DNA of 64,000 bases from Nonomuraea deserti (GTDB lineage Bacteria > Actinomycetota > Actinomycetes > Streptosporangiales > Streptosporangiaceae). A program made the translations under genes and the position numbers. Every line of letters starts with the position of its first letter. Position 1 is the first letter of the stretch. Of this stretch, positions 8,253 through 17,293 are shown one piece after another. The stretch lies in contig NZ_SMKO01000009.1 in the NCBI RefSeq assembly GCF_004348685.1, positions 55,024 through 119,023 on the forward strand, given 5' to 3'. The notes beneath the pieces were generated by a model. The model was not told where the DNA came from and made no database searches. It worked only from the letters and a program-made list of their open reading frames with translations.

Positions 8253-8689
8253 ACGGATTCCCCGAGCTGGAGGAGAGCGTGCGGCGAGAGGTGGGCGCGC
8301 GGCTCTTCACGGTGCTCGCCTGGATCCCCGGACGGCGCACGCTCCGCCGCGTCCACAGCAGCCACCCCGAGCAGTACCCGGTGGGAGGCGAGAAGAGCGT
8401 GGAGGTCGCCCAGGGCTGGCTGGCACAGTGCATAGAGGGCGGGCAGCCGTACCTCGGTGCGGACCGGGCCGCCGTACGGGAGATCTTCGCCGACCACGAG
8501 CTGATCGAGAGCCTGGGGTGCGGGGCGGTCATCAACGTGCCCGTGACCGAGGACGGCCGGGTGATCGGCGTGCTCAACCTGCTCGACGCCGAGGGCCGGT
8601 ACGACGAGGCGTCGGTGGCCGCCGCCCGATCGCTCGCGCCCGCGGCCGTGCCCGCCCTGCGCGCGGCCGTCCAGGGAGGTGGCGCATGA
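8249..8689 (+). CDS. Small GAF-domain protein
   Basis: The 146-residue protein consists of one GAF-like domain: FTVLAWIPGRRTLRRVHSSHP at the start of the sheet, YLGADRAAVREIFADHELI and the typical final strands GCGAVINVPVTEDGRVIGVLNLLDAEG. It begins at ATG 8249 (ATGA overlap with the MFS stop) behind AAGGAGG. Stand-alone GAF proteins bind small ligands; sitting between a transporter and a hydrolase it may be a sensor or an accessory enzyme for the same substrate. I cannot assign a ligand. Confidence 0.75.
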   Translation: MNGFPELEESVRREVGARLFTVLAWIPGRRTLRRVHSSHPEQYPVGGEKSVEVAQGWLAQCIEGGQPYLGADRAAVREIFADHELIESLGCGAVINVPVTEDGRVIGVLNLLDAEGRYDEASVAAARSLAPAAVPALRAAVQGGGA

Positions 8690-9891
8690 GTCTGCTGCTC
8701 CGCGACGGCCTGCTGCTCGACGTGACGACCGGCGCGTACACCGAGGCCGACCTGCGCTGCGCCGGCGGCCGCATCGTCGAGACCGGCCCCAGGCTGAGCG
8801 CGCCTGACGGCACGCGCGTGGTCGATCTCGCGGGCGCGCACGTCGTGCCCGGCCTCATCGACGCGCACGTGCACGTCACCGCCTGCACCGCCGACCTCGG
8901 CGCCATCGGCTCCATGGCGCCGTCGTACGTGGCCGCGCACAGCGCCCGCATCATGAGCGGCATGCTGGACCGCGGCTTCACCACGGTGCGCGACGCGTCC
9001 GGCGCGGACTTCGGGCTGGCCGACGCCCAGGCGGAAGGGCTGATCCGCGGCCCCAGGCTGCTGTTCGGCGGCAAGGGGCTGAGCCAGACCGGCGGCCACG
9101 CCGACTTCCGCGGCCCCGGCGAGCACCTGCACGACGACCACCCGTGCTGCGCCGGCCTCGGCCGGGTCGCCGACGGCGTCGACGCGGTGCGCACGGCCGC
9201 CCGCGACGAGCTGCGCAAGGGCGCGCACCACATCAAGGTCATGGCCTCCGGCGGCGTGGCCTCCCCCACCGACCGGATCGACTCGACCCAGTACTCGATG
9301 GACGAGCTGCGCGCGGCCGTCGAGGAGGCCGAGGCCGCCAACCGGTACGTCGCCGCCCACGCCTACACGGCGCGGGCCGTCAACCGGGCGCTGGAGGCGG
9401 GCATCCGCTCCATCGAGCACGGCAACCTGATCGACGACGACAGCGTCGAGCTGTTCCTGCGGCACGACGCGTTCCTCGTGCCGACGCTGGTGACGTACTG
9501 GGCGCTCAAGGAGGAGGGCCGCGCGTTCGGGCTGCCAGAAGCGAGCGTGCGCAAGGTCGACGAGGTGCTCGGCGCGGGGCTGGCCGCGCTGGAGCGCGCC
9601 GCCCGCGGCGGCGTGCGCCTGGTCTACGGCACCGATCTGCTCGGCGGCATGCACCGGCACCAGAACCACGAGTTCCGGCTGCGCTGCGAGGTGCAGCAGC
9701 CGATCGACGTGCTGCGCTCGGCCACGACGGTCGCGGCCGAGCTGACCGGCATGGCGGGCGAGATCGGCACGCTGGACGTGGGGGCGCACGCCGACCTGCT
9801 GGTGCTCGACGGCGACCCGCTCGGCGACGCCGGCGTGCTGGCCGGCCCGGAGCACATCCGCCACGTCGTGCAGGCAGGCGTGATCGCCTGA
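8686..9891 (+). CDS. Metal-dependent amidohydrolase (imidazolonepropionase/prolidase-like)
   Basis: The 401-residue enzyme has the amidohydrolase TIM barrel: the metal ligands HVHV in GLIDAHVHVT (about residue 65), the carbamylated-type Lys in HHIKVMASGGV (about 188), His in VAAHAYT and SIEHGN, and the terminal Asp in YGTDLLGG (about 315). The small beta-sandwich formed by both ends (VVDLAGAHVVPG, GAHADLLVLDGDPLGD) is present. This subgroup hydrolyses cyclic or dipeptide-like amides. It starts at ATG 8686 (ATGA overlap) after GGGAGG and ends the operon with the transporter and GAF protein. Confidence 0.85.
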   Translation: MSLLLRDGLLLDVTTGAYTEADLRCAGGRIVETGPRLSAPDGTRVVDLAGAHVVPGLIDAHVHVTACTADLGAIGSMAPSYVAAHSARIMSGMLDRGFTTVRDASGADFGLADAQAEGLIRGPRLLFGGKGLSQTGGHADFRGPGEHLHDDHPCCAGLGRVADGVDAVRTAARDELRKGAHHIKVMASGGVASPTDRIDSTQYSMDELRAAVEEAEAANRYVAAHAYTARAVNRALEAGIRSIEHGNLIDDDSVELFLRHDAFLVPTLVTYWALKEEGRAFGLPEASVRKVDEVLGAGLAALERAARGGVRLVYGTDLLGGMHRHQNHEFRLRCEVQQPIDVLRSATTVAAELTGMAGEIGTLDVGAHADLLVLDGDPLGDAGVLAGPEHIRHVVQAGVIA

Positions 9892-9930
9892 CGCTGTGCC
9901 GCCCGGGGCGGGATGCGTACCGTGGGCAGG

Positions 9931-10731
9931 GTGACGACGATGGCGCGCACCGCTCTGGTGATCGTCGCGGTGCTGGTCCTGCTCCTCGGGCTGCTCTGGA
10001 TCTTCCAGCGACGGCTGATCTACCTGCCGGACGGCACGCGGGTGCCGCCCGCTGGCCAGGTCATCCCCGGGGCGCGCGACGTCTCGTTCACGACGGGCGA
10101 CGGGCTCACGCTCGGAGCCTGGTACGTGCCCGGCGACCACGACGTGACCGTGCTGGTCGCCGGCGGCAACGCCGGCAACAGGCTGCACCGGGCGCCGCTG
10201 GCCAGGGCGCTGGCGGCGCGCGGCCTGCCGGTGCTGCTGATGGACTACCGCGGCTACGGCGGCAACCCGGGCACGCCCACGGAGGAGGGCCTGCGCCTCG
10301 ACGCGCTCGCCGCGCGTGCCTTCCTGGGCGACGCGCGGGTGGTCTACTTCGGTGAGAGCCTGGGCGCGGGGGTGGTGACGGGGCTGGCGCGCGAGCGCCC
10401 GCCCGCGGGGCTGGTGCTGCGCTCGCCGTTCACCGACCTGGCGGCGGCGGGCCAGGAGGCCTATCCGTTCCTGCCGGTCAGGGCACTGCTGCGGGACCGC
10501 TTCCCGGTCTCGGAGCGCATCGCGGACGTGCGGGCGCCCGTCGTGGTCGTGTACGGCACGGCCGACACGATCGTGCCGCCCCGGCTGAGCAAGGCCGTGG
10601 CGAAGGCGGCGGCGGGTCCCGTCACGACCGTCGAGGTGCCCGGCGCCGGGCACAACGACCTGGCCCTGCTGGCCGGCCACGAGCTGATCGGCGCCGTGGC
10701 GGAGCTGGCCGGGCGGGTCCGCGGGCCGTAG
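9931..10731 (+). CDS. Membrane-anchored alpha/beta hydrolase (ABHD13/Bem46-like)
   Basis: The protein has 266 residues from GTG 9931. I chose this start because TACCGT (9918-9923) lies exactly seven bases upstream, the pattern of a leaderless transcript; an ATG at 9913 is in frame. Residues 4-25 are a membrane anchor (ALVIVAVLVLLLGLLWIF), so the catalytic domain should be outside. The nucleophile elbow is GESLGAG, the acid is in YGTADTIVPP and the His in VPGAGHND. It is serine-hydrolase-like with unknown substrate; it ends in a palindromic terminator. Confidence 0.83.
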   Translation: MTTMARTALVIVAVLVLLLGLLWIFQRRLIYLPDGTRVPPAGQVIPGARDVSFTTGDGLTLGAWYVPGDHDVTVLVAGGNAGNRLHRAPLARALAARGLPVLLMDYRGYGGNPGTPTEEGLRLDALAARAFLGDARVVYFGESLGAGVVTGLARERPPAGLVLRSPFTDLAAAGQEAYPFLPVRALLRDRFPVSERIADVRAPVVVVYGTADTIVPPRLSKAVAKAAAGPVTTVEVPGAGHNDLALLAGHELIGAVAELAGRVRGP

Positions 10732-10758
10732 TCCTGGCGCGGCCGGCCGCGCCAGGAC
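10731..10758. terminator. 28-bp perfect palindrome, bidirectional terminator
   Basis: The 28 bases starting at the last base of the hydrolase stop codon form a perfect palindrome (half-site GTCCTGGCGCGGCC). It lies between the convergent hydrolase and GH71 genes and folds identically on both strands. Confidence 0.8.
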
Positions 10759-10768
10759 GGGGTGCGTG

Positions 10769-12760
10769 CTAGCCGGAGCAGCCGGTGCCGCCGCCGGCGT
10801 GGTAGATCATGTCCTGGTACGTGACGCTGGTCCTGATCGGCGTCTTGCTCGTCAGGGCCTGGACGGTCTCGCCGTCACGCCGGAGCTCGAAGACCGGCGT
10901 CGTGCCCGGCACCATCGGTGCCTTGAACGACACCACGCCCGCGCTGGTGACCTCCTTGGTCTTCACGTCGGAGCCCTGCTTGATGACCAGCGTGCCCGGC
11001 TCCTTGACGAAGGCCAGCAACTCGACGTCGTCGACCGGCCCGGGACCCGCCGGGATGGTGAACTTGCCGGCCGTCTGCTTGCTCGTGTCGTAGGGGGCGT
11101 TCGCCTTGTGGCTGCGGTGGAAGTAGTAGAGGCCGTCGCGGACGATCTCAGGGGCCTCGCCCGTCTTGAACCACGTCGTGTAGTACGTGTTCACGTCGGC
11201 GAGCACCTCGCCGCGCACCTTGGAGGGCGCCTGCTGCGTCTCGCCGTAGTCGTTCCAGGTGACGAGCTGCACCCAGTCGGCCTTGCCGTCGATCGCCGAC
11301 TTCCACGAGCCGCGCAGGGTGCTGCTGTTCTGCGCCTCCCAGTAGTGCAGCTCCTTGGCCCTGGTGTCCTCGAAGCCGATCGGGGCCATGTACGTCAGGC
11401 CGCGCGCGTGCGTGGCCTCGGAGGCGCGGCGGAACGCGTCCGTCACCTCGGGCCGGTTGGCCCCCCAGGAGGAGTAGCCGTGGACGTGGTCGTCCCACTC
11501 GGTCTTGCCGCTGCCGCTCCAGTAGTTGAACGACATCATCAGCGACGTCTTCATGCCCTTGGCGGCCAGCTCGTCCCGCACCTTCTGCCACCAGGAAGGC
11601 GGCTGGCGGTCGCCGTGGTACGGCGTGAGCAGCACGCTGCCGTCCGGCAGCGTGAAGAGTGACGGATGCCCCTTGACCAGCAGGACGTCGGAGACCACCT
11701 TCGCGACGGACGCGCCCGACTCGGTCGGGAAGTCCGGGCTGAGCATGATCTTGAAGCCGGGGTCGACGTTCCTGGCCGCGTCCAGCAGCTCCGGCAGGTG
11801 GTTCCAGCGCTGGTCGCTGGAGGTGTGGTGCTCGTAGACGAACCCGTCGAGGCCCTGCGCGATGGCCTGGCGCACCTCCATCTCGAAGTCGAGCCGGCGC
11901 CAGTGCGACTCCGGCCGCACGGAGCGGGTCACCGGGCGGTCCCTGAGGTAGCCGCCCCGGTCCCGGTAGGCGCCGCCTGAGCCGTCAGGGTCGAGCCAGG
12001 AAGCGTACTGGTCCTTCGCGGGGTCCTTGTTGTCGACGGACACGGGGAAGGGCGGGAAGTAGAACGCGAACGCCTTCTTGGCGGAGGCGCGCAGCGCGGC
12101 GACCGAGGGTTTGTCGAAGGGCAGCGCGGCGCAGGGCACGGGCGTGCCGGCGGTGTAGGTGACGGTCAGCTTGGGGCCGCGGTCGCCCGTCTCGCGCGAG
12201 GAGAACAGGACCGTCGTCGTCTCGTCGTTCCCGGTGAGGGCGAAGGAGTAGGTGCCGTTGCCGGTGACGGCGGACGAGACGTCCAGCTCGGCCTTCTCGC
12301 CGGCGGTGAAGCCGCTGTGCGAGGCGATCACGCCGCCGGTCTCCGGCCGGTCGTTCCAGACGGTGCCGCTCTCCGTCCAGTCGCCGGTGACCGTGCGGGC
12401 GGACAACTTCGTGGCGGTCGTCCTGGCGGAGGTGACGTCGAGGGTGGCCTTGACGTTCGTGGCGTCGCCGGGGATGCCGGAGACCTTGAACCTGGTGAGC
12501 GCGAGCCGCTGGGCGGAGGTCTTGCCGCCGCAGGTCGCGCCGCACACGGACATCCACGTGGCGGTGCCGAAGCTCTTGGAGGGCTCGGCCTGGCTGACGA
12601 ACACGTCGGCCGTGGCGGGGACTGTGACGCGTTCCGCGGATAACGCGGTCGGGGACGTACGCGCGGGTAACGGGTGCGCGGGCGCCGCCGCGGCCGTCAT
12701 GCCGATGGACAGGACGGCGGCGATCAACGTGGATCCCACCCGTCGGTGCCGGGAGAACAT
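10769..12760 (-). CDS. Secreted GH71 alpha-1,3-glucanase-like enzyme with N-terminal DNRLRE/CBM96-type domain
   Basis: From ATG 12760 (AGGAGG just upstream) the protein has 663 residues; a longer frame from 12799 is unlikely. A signal peptide is visible (RHRRVGSTLIAAVLSIGM, cleavage near APAHP). Residues 45-205 form a DNRLRE/CBM96-type beta-sandwich (ADVFVSQAEPSKSFGTA, FKVSGIP, VTGDWTESGTVWNDRP, LTVTYT). Residues 215-560 match family 71 (mutanase): KAFAFYFPPFP, FKIMLSPDF, MAPIGFEDTRAKELHYWEAQN and VQLVTWNDYGE. A C-terminal beta domain follows. GH71 enzymes cut alpha-1,3-glucan of fungal walls or streptococcal mutan, so it likely attacks fungal cell walls. It stands alone, divergent from the iron-linked ABC genes. 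Confidence 0.85.
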   Translation of the reverse strand: MFSRHRRVGSTLIAAVLSIGMTAAAAPAHPLPARTSPTALSAERVTVPATADVFVSQAEPSKSFGTATWMSVCGATCGGKTSAQRLALTRFKVSGIPGDATNVKATLDVTSARTTATKLSARTVTGDWTESGTVWNDRPETGGVIASHSGFTAGEKAELDVSSAVTGNGTYSFALTGNDETTTVLFSSRETGDRGPKLTVTYTAGTPVPCAALPFDKPSVAALRASAKKAFAFYFPPFPVSVDNKDPAKDQYASWLDPDGSGGAYRDRGGYLRDRPVTRSVRPESHWRRLDFEMEVRQAIAQGLDGFVYEHHTSSDQRWNHLPELLDAARNVDPGFKIMLSPDFPTESGASVAKVVSDVLLVKGHPSLFTLPDGSVLLTPYHGDRQPPSWWQKVRDELAAKGMKTSLMMSFNYWSGSGKTEWDDHVHGYSSWGANRPEVTDAFRRASEATHARGLTYMAPIGFEDTRAKELHYWEAQNSSTLRGSWKSAIDGKADWVQLVTWNDYGETQQAPSKVRGEVLADVNTYYTTWFKTGEAPEIVRDGLYYFHRSHKANAPYDTSKQTAGKFTIPAGPGPVDDVELLAFVKEPGTLVIKQGSDVKTKEVTSAGVVSFKAPMVPGTTPVFELRRDGETVQALTSKTPIRTSVTYQDMIYHAGGGTGCSG

Positions 12761-12930
12761 TGCCCTCCTAGGGGGTTCGTGCCGGAAGATCACCGTCAAG
12801 GTAAGGGGCGGGTGGATGCCTTGCGGTGACTTCAGGAAATGGAACGGGGCAAATCACCATAAATTACGCCTGGTCAGCGCATGATCACGAGGCGATGCAC
12901 CCCTGCGCACCCCTAGACTCCGGGACCTTG

Positions 12931-12949
12931 TTAGGGAACCCTTGCCTAT
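12931..12949 (+). promoter_or_regulatory. IdeR/DmdR-type iron box upstream of the ABC pair
   Basis: TTAGGGAACCCTTGCCTAT matches the published IdeR/DmdR consensus TWAGGTWAGSCTWACCTWA at 15 of 19 positions by my alignment, with both outer half-site cores AGG and CCT intact. It lies 59 bp before the first ABC gene, where a repressor would block the promoter in iron-replete cells. Confidence 0.65.
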
Positions 12950-13007
12950 TCAAGACAGTCTGTAACAAAATAGCGGGCACCCCCGCACACCGCAGGAGGC
13001 CCATCCC

Positions 13008-14816
13008 ATGACCATCACCGCCGAGGCGGCCGTCCCCGTGGCGCCCGCGCCGGACGGCGACGACACGCCCGCCCCCGGCCGCGCCGCGCTCATCGCGCTG
13101 CTCGCCCCCATCAGGCCACGGCTCATCGCCGCCGCCGCGTTCCAGGTCGTCTACGCGATCTCGGCGCTCGTGCCCTTCGTGTGCGTGGCGGAGCTGGCCC
13201 GCGTGCTGCTCAGCCCGGGAGCCGGCGGCCCCGGCCGGGTCTGGCCGATCGCCGCCCTGGCCGTCGCAGGGCTGCTGATCCGGTTCCTGTCGTTCGGGGT
13301 GGCCGGCGCGATCACCCACTTCGCGGACGCCGACCTGCAGCTCCACCTGCGTCGCCGGATGGCCGCGCACCTGTCGCGGGTGCCGCTGGGCTGGTTCGGC
13401 GAGCGCAACTCCGGCCACGTCAAGAAGGTGCTCCAGGACGACGTCAGGGAAATGCACCACCTGGTCGCGCACGCGGCGCTCGACCTGCTCGCGGCCGTGG
13501 TGACCCCGCTGGCCGCCCTGGCCTACCTGCTGTACGTCGACTGGCGGCTCACCCTCGTCGTGCTCATCCCGGTGCCGCTGTTCGCCGCCGCGTTCGCGAT
13601 CATGATGCGCGGCTACGACGAGCAGATGCGGCGCTGGAGCGAGGCGAACACCCGGATCAGTTCGGCCGTGGTCGAGTTCGTGCAGGGCATCGCGGTGATC
13701 AAGACGTTCGGCCAGACCCGGCGCTCCTACCGGCGCTTCGCCGAGGCCGCCGACGACTTCGCCGACTTCTTCGGCGCCTGGGTGCGCCCCATGCTCCGGC
13801 TCAGCGGCCTGTCCATGGCGTTCATCTCGCCGCCCGCCATGCTGCTGGTGTCCGCGGCCGGCGGTGCGCTGTTCGCCGCGAACGGCTGGATCGAGCCGGT
13901 CGACGTGCTGCCGTTCGTGCTGGTCGGCGTGGCGCTGACGGCGCCCTTCCTGGTCCTGGACATGGGCTCGATGCGGCTGAGGAGCGCGGCCGAGTCCGCG
14001 GGGCGGGTGGCCGCGCTGCTGGACACGCCGCCGCTGCCCGAGCCCGAGACACCGGTGCGCCCCGTCGGCCACGCGGTCGACTTCCGCGACGTGTCGTTCT
14101 CCTACGACGGCACGACGCCCGTGCTGCGCGGGGTGAGCCTCTCGCTGGAGCCCGGCACCGTCACCGCGCTCGTCGGGCCGTCCGGGTCAGGCAAGTCCAC
14201 GCTGGCCAAGCTGCTGCCCCGCTTCTACGACCCCGACAAGGGGGAGATCGTGGTCGGCGGCGCCGGCGTACGCACCATCGGCTCCGCCGAGCTGTACCAC
14301 CATGTCGGCTTCGTCCTGCAGGACGTGCAGCTGCTGCGCACGTCCGTGGCGGACAACATCGCGCTCGGCCGCCCGGACGCGGGACGCGGGGAGATCGAGC
14401 GCATGGCCCGCGCCGCGCAGATCCACGACCGGATCGCGGAGCTGCCGCGCGGCTACGACTCGGTGATCGGCGAGGACGCCCACCTGTCCGGCGGCGAGGC
14501 GCAGCGCGTCGCGATCGCCCGCGCCCTGCTGGCCGACGCGCCGATCCTGGTGCTGGACGAGGCCACCGCCTTCGCCGACCCCGAGTCGGAGTCGGCCATC
14601 CAGGACGCGCTGTCCACGCTGGTGGCCGGGCGCACGCTGCTGGTCATCGCGCACCGGCTGAGCACGATCACCGGCGCCGACCAGATCGCCGTGCTCGACG
14701 GCGGCCGGATCACCGAACGCGGCACCCATGACGAGCTGCTCGCGGCGGACGGGCTCTACGCCCGGATGTGGGCGGCGCACGTACGCGACGACGAGCGGGA
14801 TTGGACGAGAAGATGA
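13008..14816 (+). CDS. ABC transporter half (TMD-NBD), IrtA/YbtP-like, iron-linked
   Basis: The 602-residue protein fuses a six-helix exporter-fold membrane domain (about 30-330) to an ATPase domain (about 355-590) with Walker A GPSGSGKST, signature LSGGEAQRV, Walker B ILVLDEATAFADPES and the switch His in VIAHRLST. AGGAGG precedes ATG 13008. The stop overlaps the second half-transporter by ATGA, so the two form a heterodimer. Paired, exporter-fold half-transporters under an iron box are typical of siderophore importers of the IrtAB/YbtPQ type; an exporter role cannot be excluded. Compared with mycobacterial IrtA it lacks the N-terminal siderophore-interacting (FAD) domain. Confidence 0.85.
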   Translation: MTITAEAAVPVAPAPDGDDTPAPGRAALIALLAPIRPRLIAAAAFQVVYAISALVPFVCVAELARVLLSPGAGGPGRVWPIAALAVAGLLIRFLSFGVAGAITHFADADLQLHLRRRMAAHLSRVPLGWFGERNSGHVKKVLQDDVREMHHLVAHAALDLLAAVVTPLAALAYLLYVDWRLTLVVLIPVPLFAAAFAIMMRGYDEQMRRWSEANTRISSAVVEFVQGIAVIKTFGQTRRSYRRFAEAADDFADFFGAWVRPMLRLSGLSMAFISPPAMLLVSAAGGALFAANGWIEPVDVLPFVLVGVALTAPFLVLDMGSMRLRSAAESAGRVAALLDTPPLPEPETPVRPVGHAVDFRDVSFSYDGTTPVLRGVSLSLEPGTVTALVGPSGSGKSTLAKLLPRFYDPDKGEIVVGGAGVRTIGSAELYHHVGFVLQDVQLLRTSVADNIALGRPDAGRGEIERMARAAQIHDRIAELPRGYDSVIGEDAHLSGGEAQRVAIARALLADAPILVLDEATAFADPESESAIQDALSTLVAGRTLLVIAHRLSTITGADQIAVLDGGRITERGTHDELLAADGLYARMWAAHVRDDERDWTRR

Positions 14817-16534
14817 TCGGAGAGCTGGGCGCCGTCCTCGGCCGGGAACACGGCGCGCGCCTGCGCCGCAGCCTGCTCGCGATGGCCGTGTACGGCGTGC
14901 TGCAGGGCCTGTCGTTCGCCATGCTGGTGCCGGTGCTGCGGGCGCTGCTGTCGGGGGAGGCGGTCGGCCCGTGGCTGGCCGCGTTCGCCGCCGTGGTCGT
15001 GGCCACCGCCGTCGCCTCCTACGTGCAGGCCCAGTACGGCTACGCGGTCGGCCTGGCCGCGTTGCGCACCCTCTACCACCGGCTCGGCGACCACGTGGCC
15101 GGGCTGCCGGTCGGCTGGTTCAGCGCCGACCGCGTCGGGCGGCTCGGGCAGCTCGTCGGCAAGGGCGTCATGGACGTGATGAGCGTGCCCGCCCACCTGC
15201 TGCAGGTCGTGGTGAGCGCGGTGGCGGCGCCGGCGACCGTGCTGGTGTGCATGTTCGTCTTCGACTGGCGGCTCGGGCTGGCGGCCCTGCTCACGGCGCC
15301 GTTCCTGTGGCTGGCGTTCCGGTGGACGCAGAGCCTGGTGCAGCGGAGCGACACCGCGATGGACGACGCCGGGGCCGAGGGGGCCGACCGGGTGGTGGAG
15401 TTCGCCAGGCAGCAGCCCTCGCTGCGGGCGTTCGGGCGCACCGCCGACGGCTACGACCTGCTCGACGACGCGCTGGTGCGGCAGCGCAGCACGCTGCGGC
15501 GGCTGCTGCGCACCACGCTGCCGGGGCTGGGCACGGTCGCGCTGACCGTACAGCTCGCCTTCACCGCGATTCTGATCGCGGGCTGCGCGCTGGCGCTCGG
15601 TGGCGCGGTGGACGTGCCGGAGCTGGTCGGGGTGCTGGTGCTGGCCGTGCGGTTCACCGAGCCGCTGCTGGCCGCCGCCGACGTCGGCGGCGAGCTGCGC
15701 ATGGCGCGCGGCAGCCTGCGCCGCATCAAGGCGGTGCTCGACACCCGGCCGCTGCCGGGCACCGGCTCGGCGCGGGCGGGCGAGCCGTCGGTCGAGCTGG
15801 ACGGCGTCGGCTTCGCCTACGACGAGCGGCCGGTGCTGCGTGACGTGAGCTTCACCGTCGCCCCCCGCACCGTGACCGCCCTGGTCGGGCCGTCGGGCTC
15901 CGGAAAGACCACGCTCACCCGGCTCATCGCCCGCTTCTGGGACGCGGACTCGGGTGTGGTGCGGGTGTCGGGGAACGACGTGCGCGACTACGCGCCGGAG
16001 GACCTGATGGCGCAGCTGTCGATCGTGTTCCAGGACGTCTACCTGTTCGAGGGCACCCTGGAGGACAACATCAGGATCGGCCGTCCCGAGGCCACCGACG
16101 AGGAGGTGCGCGAGGCGGGCCGGCTGGCCCGGGTCGACGAGATCGCCGAGCGCCTGCCCGGCGGCTGGCAGGCCAGGATCGGCGAGGCCGGCGCCACGCT
16201 GTCGGGCGGCGAGCGGCAGCGGGTGTCCATCGCCCGCGCCATGCTCAAGGACGCCCCGATCGTGCTGCTCGACGAGGCCACCGCCGCGCTCGACCCGGAG
16301 AACGAGTCCGCCCTGATCGACGCGCTCGCCACGCTCGCTCGCGACCGCACCCTGCTCGTCATCGCGCACCGGCTGACCACGATCGCCGCCGCCGACCAGA
16401 TCGTCATGCTGGAGGACGGCGCCGTCGTGGAGCGCGGCACCCACCAGGAGCTGCTCGATCTCGACGGCCGGTACGCTGCGTTCTGGTCGGAACGCACGCG
16501 AGCCCGCGGCTGGCGATTGACCCAGCCGGCATGA
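14813..16534 (+). CDS. ABC transporter half (TMD-NBD), IrtB/YbtQ-like partner
   Basis: The 573-residue partner starts at ATG 14813, overlapping the previous stop. It has six predicted helices (about 20-310) and an ATPase domain with Walker A GPSGSGKTT, signature LSGGERQRV, Walker B IVLLDEATAALDPEN and VIAHRLTT. Both halves keep consensus catalytic residues, unlike many asymmetric exporters. The operon position behind the iron box suggests import or export of an iron chelate; substrate specificity is not visible from sequence. Confidence 0.85.
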   Translation: MIGELGAVLGREHGARLRRSLLAMAVYGVLQGLSFAMLVPVLRALLSGEAVGPWLAAFAAVVVATAVASYVQAQYGYAVGLAALRTLYHRLGDHVAGLPVGWFSADRVGRLGQLVGKGVMDVMSVPAHLLQVVVSAVAAPATVLVCMFVFDWRLGLAALLTAPFLWLAFRWTQSLVQRSDTAMDDAGAEGADRVVEFARQQPSLRAFGRTADGYDLLDDALVRQRSTLRRLLRTTLPGLGTVALTVQLAFTAILIAGCALALGGAVDVPELVGVLVLAVRFTEPLLAAADVGGELRMARGSLRRIKAVLDTRPLPGTGSARAGEPSVELDGVGFAYDERPVLRDVSFTVAPRTVTALVGPSGSGKTTLTRLIARFWDADSGVVRVSGNDVRDYAPEDLMAQLSIVFQDVYLFEGTLEDNIRIGRPEATDEEVREAGRLARVDEIAERLPGGWQARIGEAGATLSGGERQRVSIARAMLKDAPIVLLDEATAALDPENESALIDALATLARDRTLLVIAHRLTTIAAADQIVMLEDGAVVERGTHQELLDLDGRYAAFWSERTRARGWRLTQPA

Positions 16535-16606
16535 GTCCGGCGAGCCGCCCACGCCGCGACGTGCTCGTGCGAGGGGCGGGCACATGAGCGGGGATCGGGG
16601 AGCGTG

Positions 16607-17293
16607 ATGGGCGGCGAGCAGGCGGGCCGAGGTGTCTCGGGGCGGGAGTGGCGCGTGCGCGGACGCCCGCGCGGCCGTCCCCCGCGCATCACCCGGCCCG
16701 CCATCGCCGACGCCGCCCTCGCGGTCGGCTTCGACAACCTCACCCTCGCCACCGTGGCCGACCGGCTCCAGGTCGCCCACTCGGCCCTCTACCGCCACGT
16801 CGCCGACCGCGAGGAGCTGGTCATGGTGGCGATCGACCGGGCCGTCGCGGCCGTCGCCTGGCCGGAGCCGACCGGCGAGTGGCGCTCCGACCTGGAGGCG
16901 CAGGCCGCCGCGCTCTGGCATCTGCTGGAGGGGCATCCGGGGCTGATCAAGGAGTTCCTCAGGCTCACCCGCTTCCCCGAGCAGGTGATGCTCCGCTTCG
17001 GCGCGGCGGTGCGCCGCCTGATCGACTGCGGCTTCACGGTCGAGAACGCCTTCCTCGCCGCCGACACCGTCTTCGACCTGACGATCGACGTGTTCAGCAG
17101 GGGCAAGCAGCTCGACGCGCCCGCCGGCGCGAGCGTCGTCCGCGACAGCACGGCCGACGCCTGGGCCGAGGCGGTGGGCGCGGAGCTCGCTCCCATCATG
17201 CGGCAGGCGCTCACGGACCCGGCCGCGACGTGGTTCGACCGCAAGCTGAAACTGGTGCTCGACGGAGTCGCCGCGAGCCTCGCGCCGCCCTGA
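16607..17293 (+). CDS. TetR-family transcriptional regulator
   Basis: The protein has 228 residues from ATG 16607; GTG 16604 directly before it is an alternative, and a GGGGAG precedes both. The TetR helix-turn-helix spans about residues 28-75 (ITRPAIADAALAVGF, LTLATVADRLQVAHSALYRHVADREEL). The C-terminal half is the helical ligand-binding domain of the tetracycline-repressor C type. It follows the ABC pair by 72 bp on the same strand and may regulate it in addition to the iron repressor; the gap carries no strong operator symmetry I can see. Confidence 0.88.
   Translation: MGGEQAGRGVSGREWRVRGRPRGRPPRITRPAIADAALAVGFDNLTLATVADRLQVAHSALYRHVADREELVMVAIDRAVAAVAWPEPTGEWRSDLEAQAAALWHLLEGHPGLIKEFLRLTRFPEQVMLRFGAAVRRLIDCGFTVENAFLAADTVFDLTIDVFSRGKQLDAPAGASVVRDSTADAWAEAVGAELAPIMRQALTDPAATWFDRKLKLVLDGVAASLAPP

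Noticed and set aside
12761..13007. Riboswitch or leader RNA upstream of the ABC genes
   Set aside because: Apart from the iron box and a normal ribosome binding site I found no conserved-looking structure.
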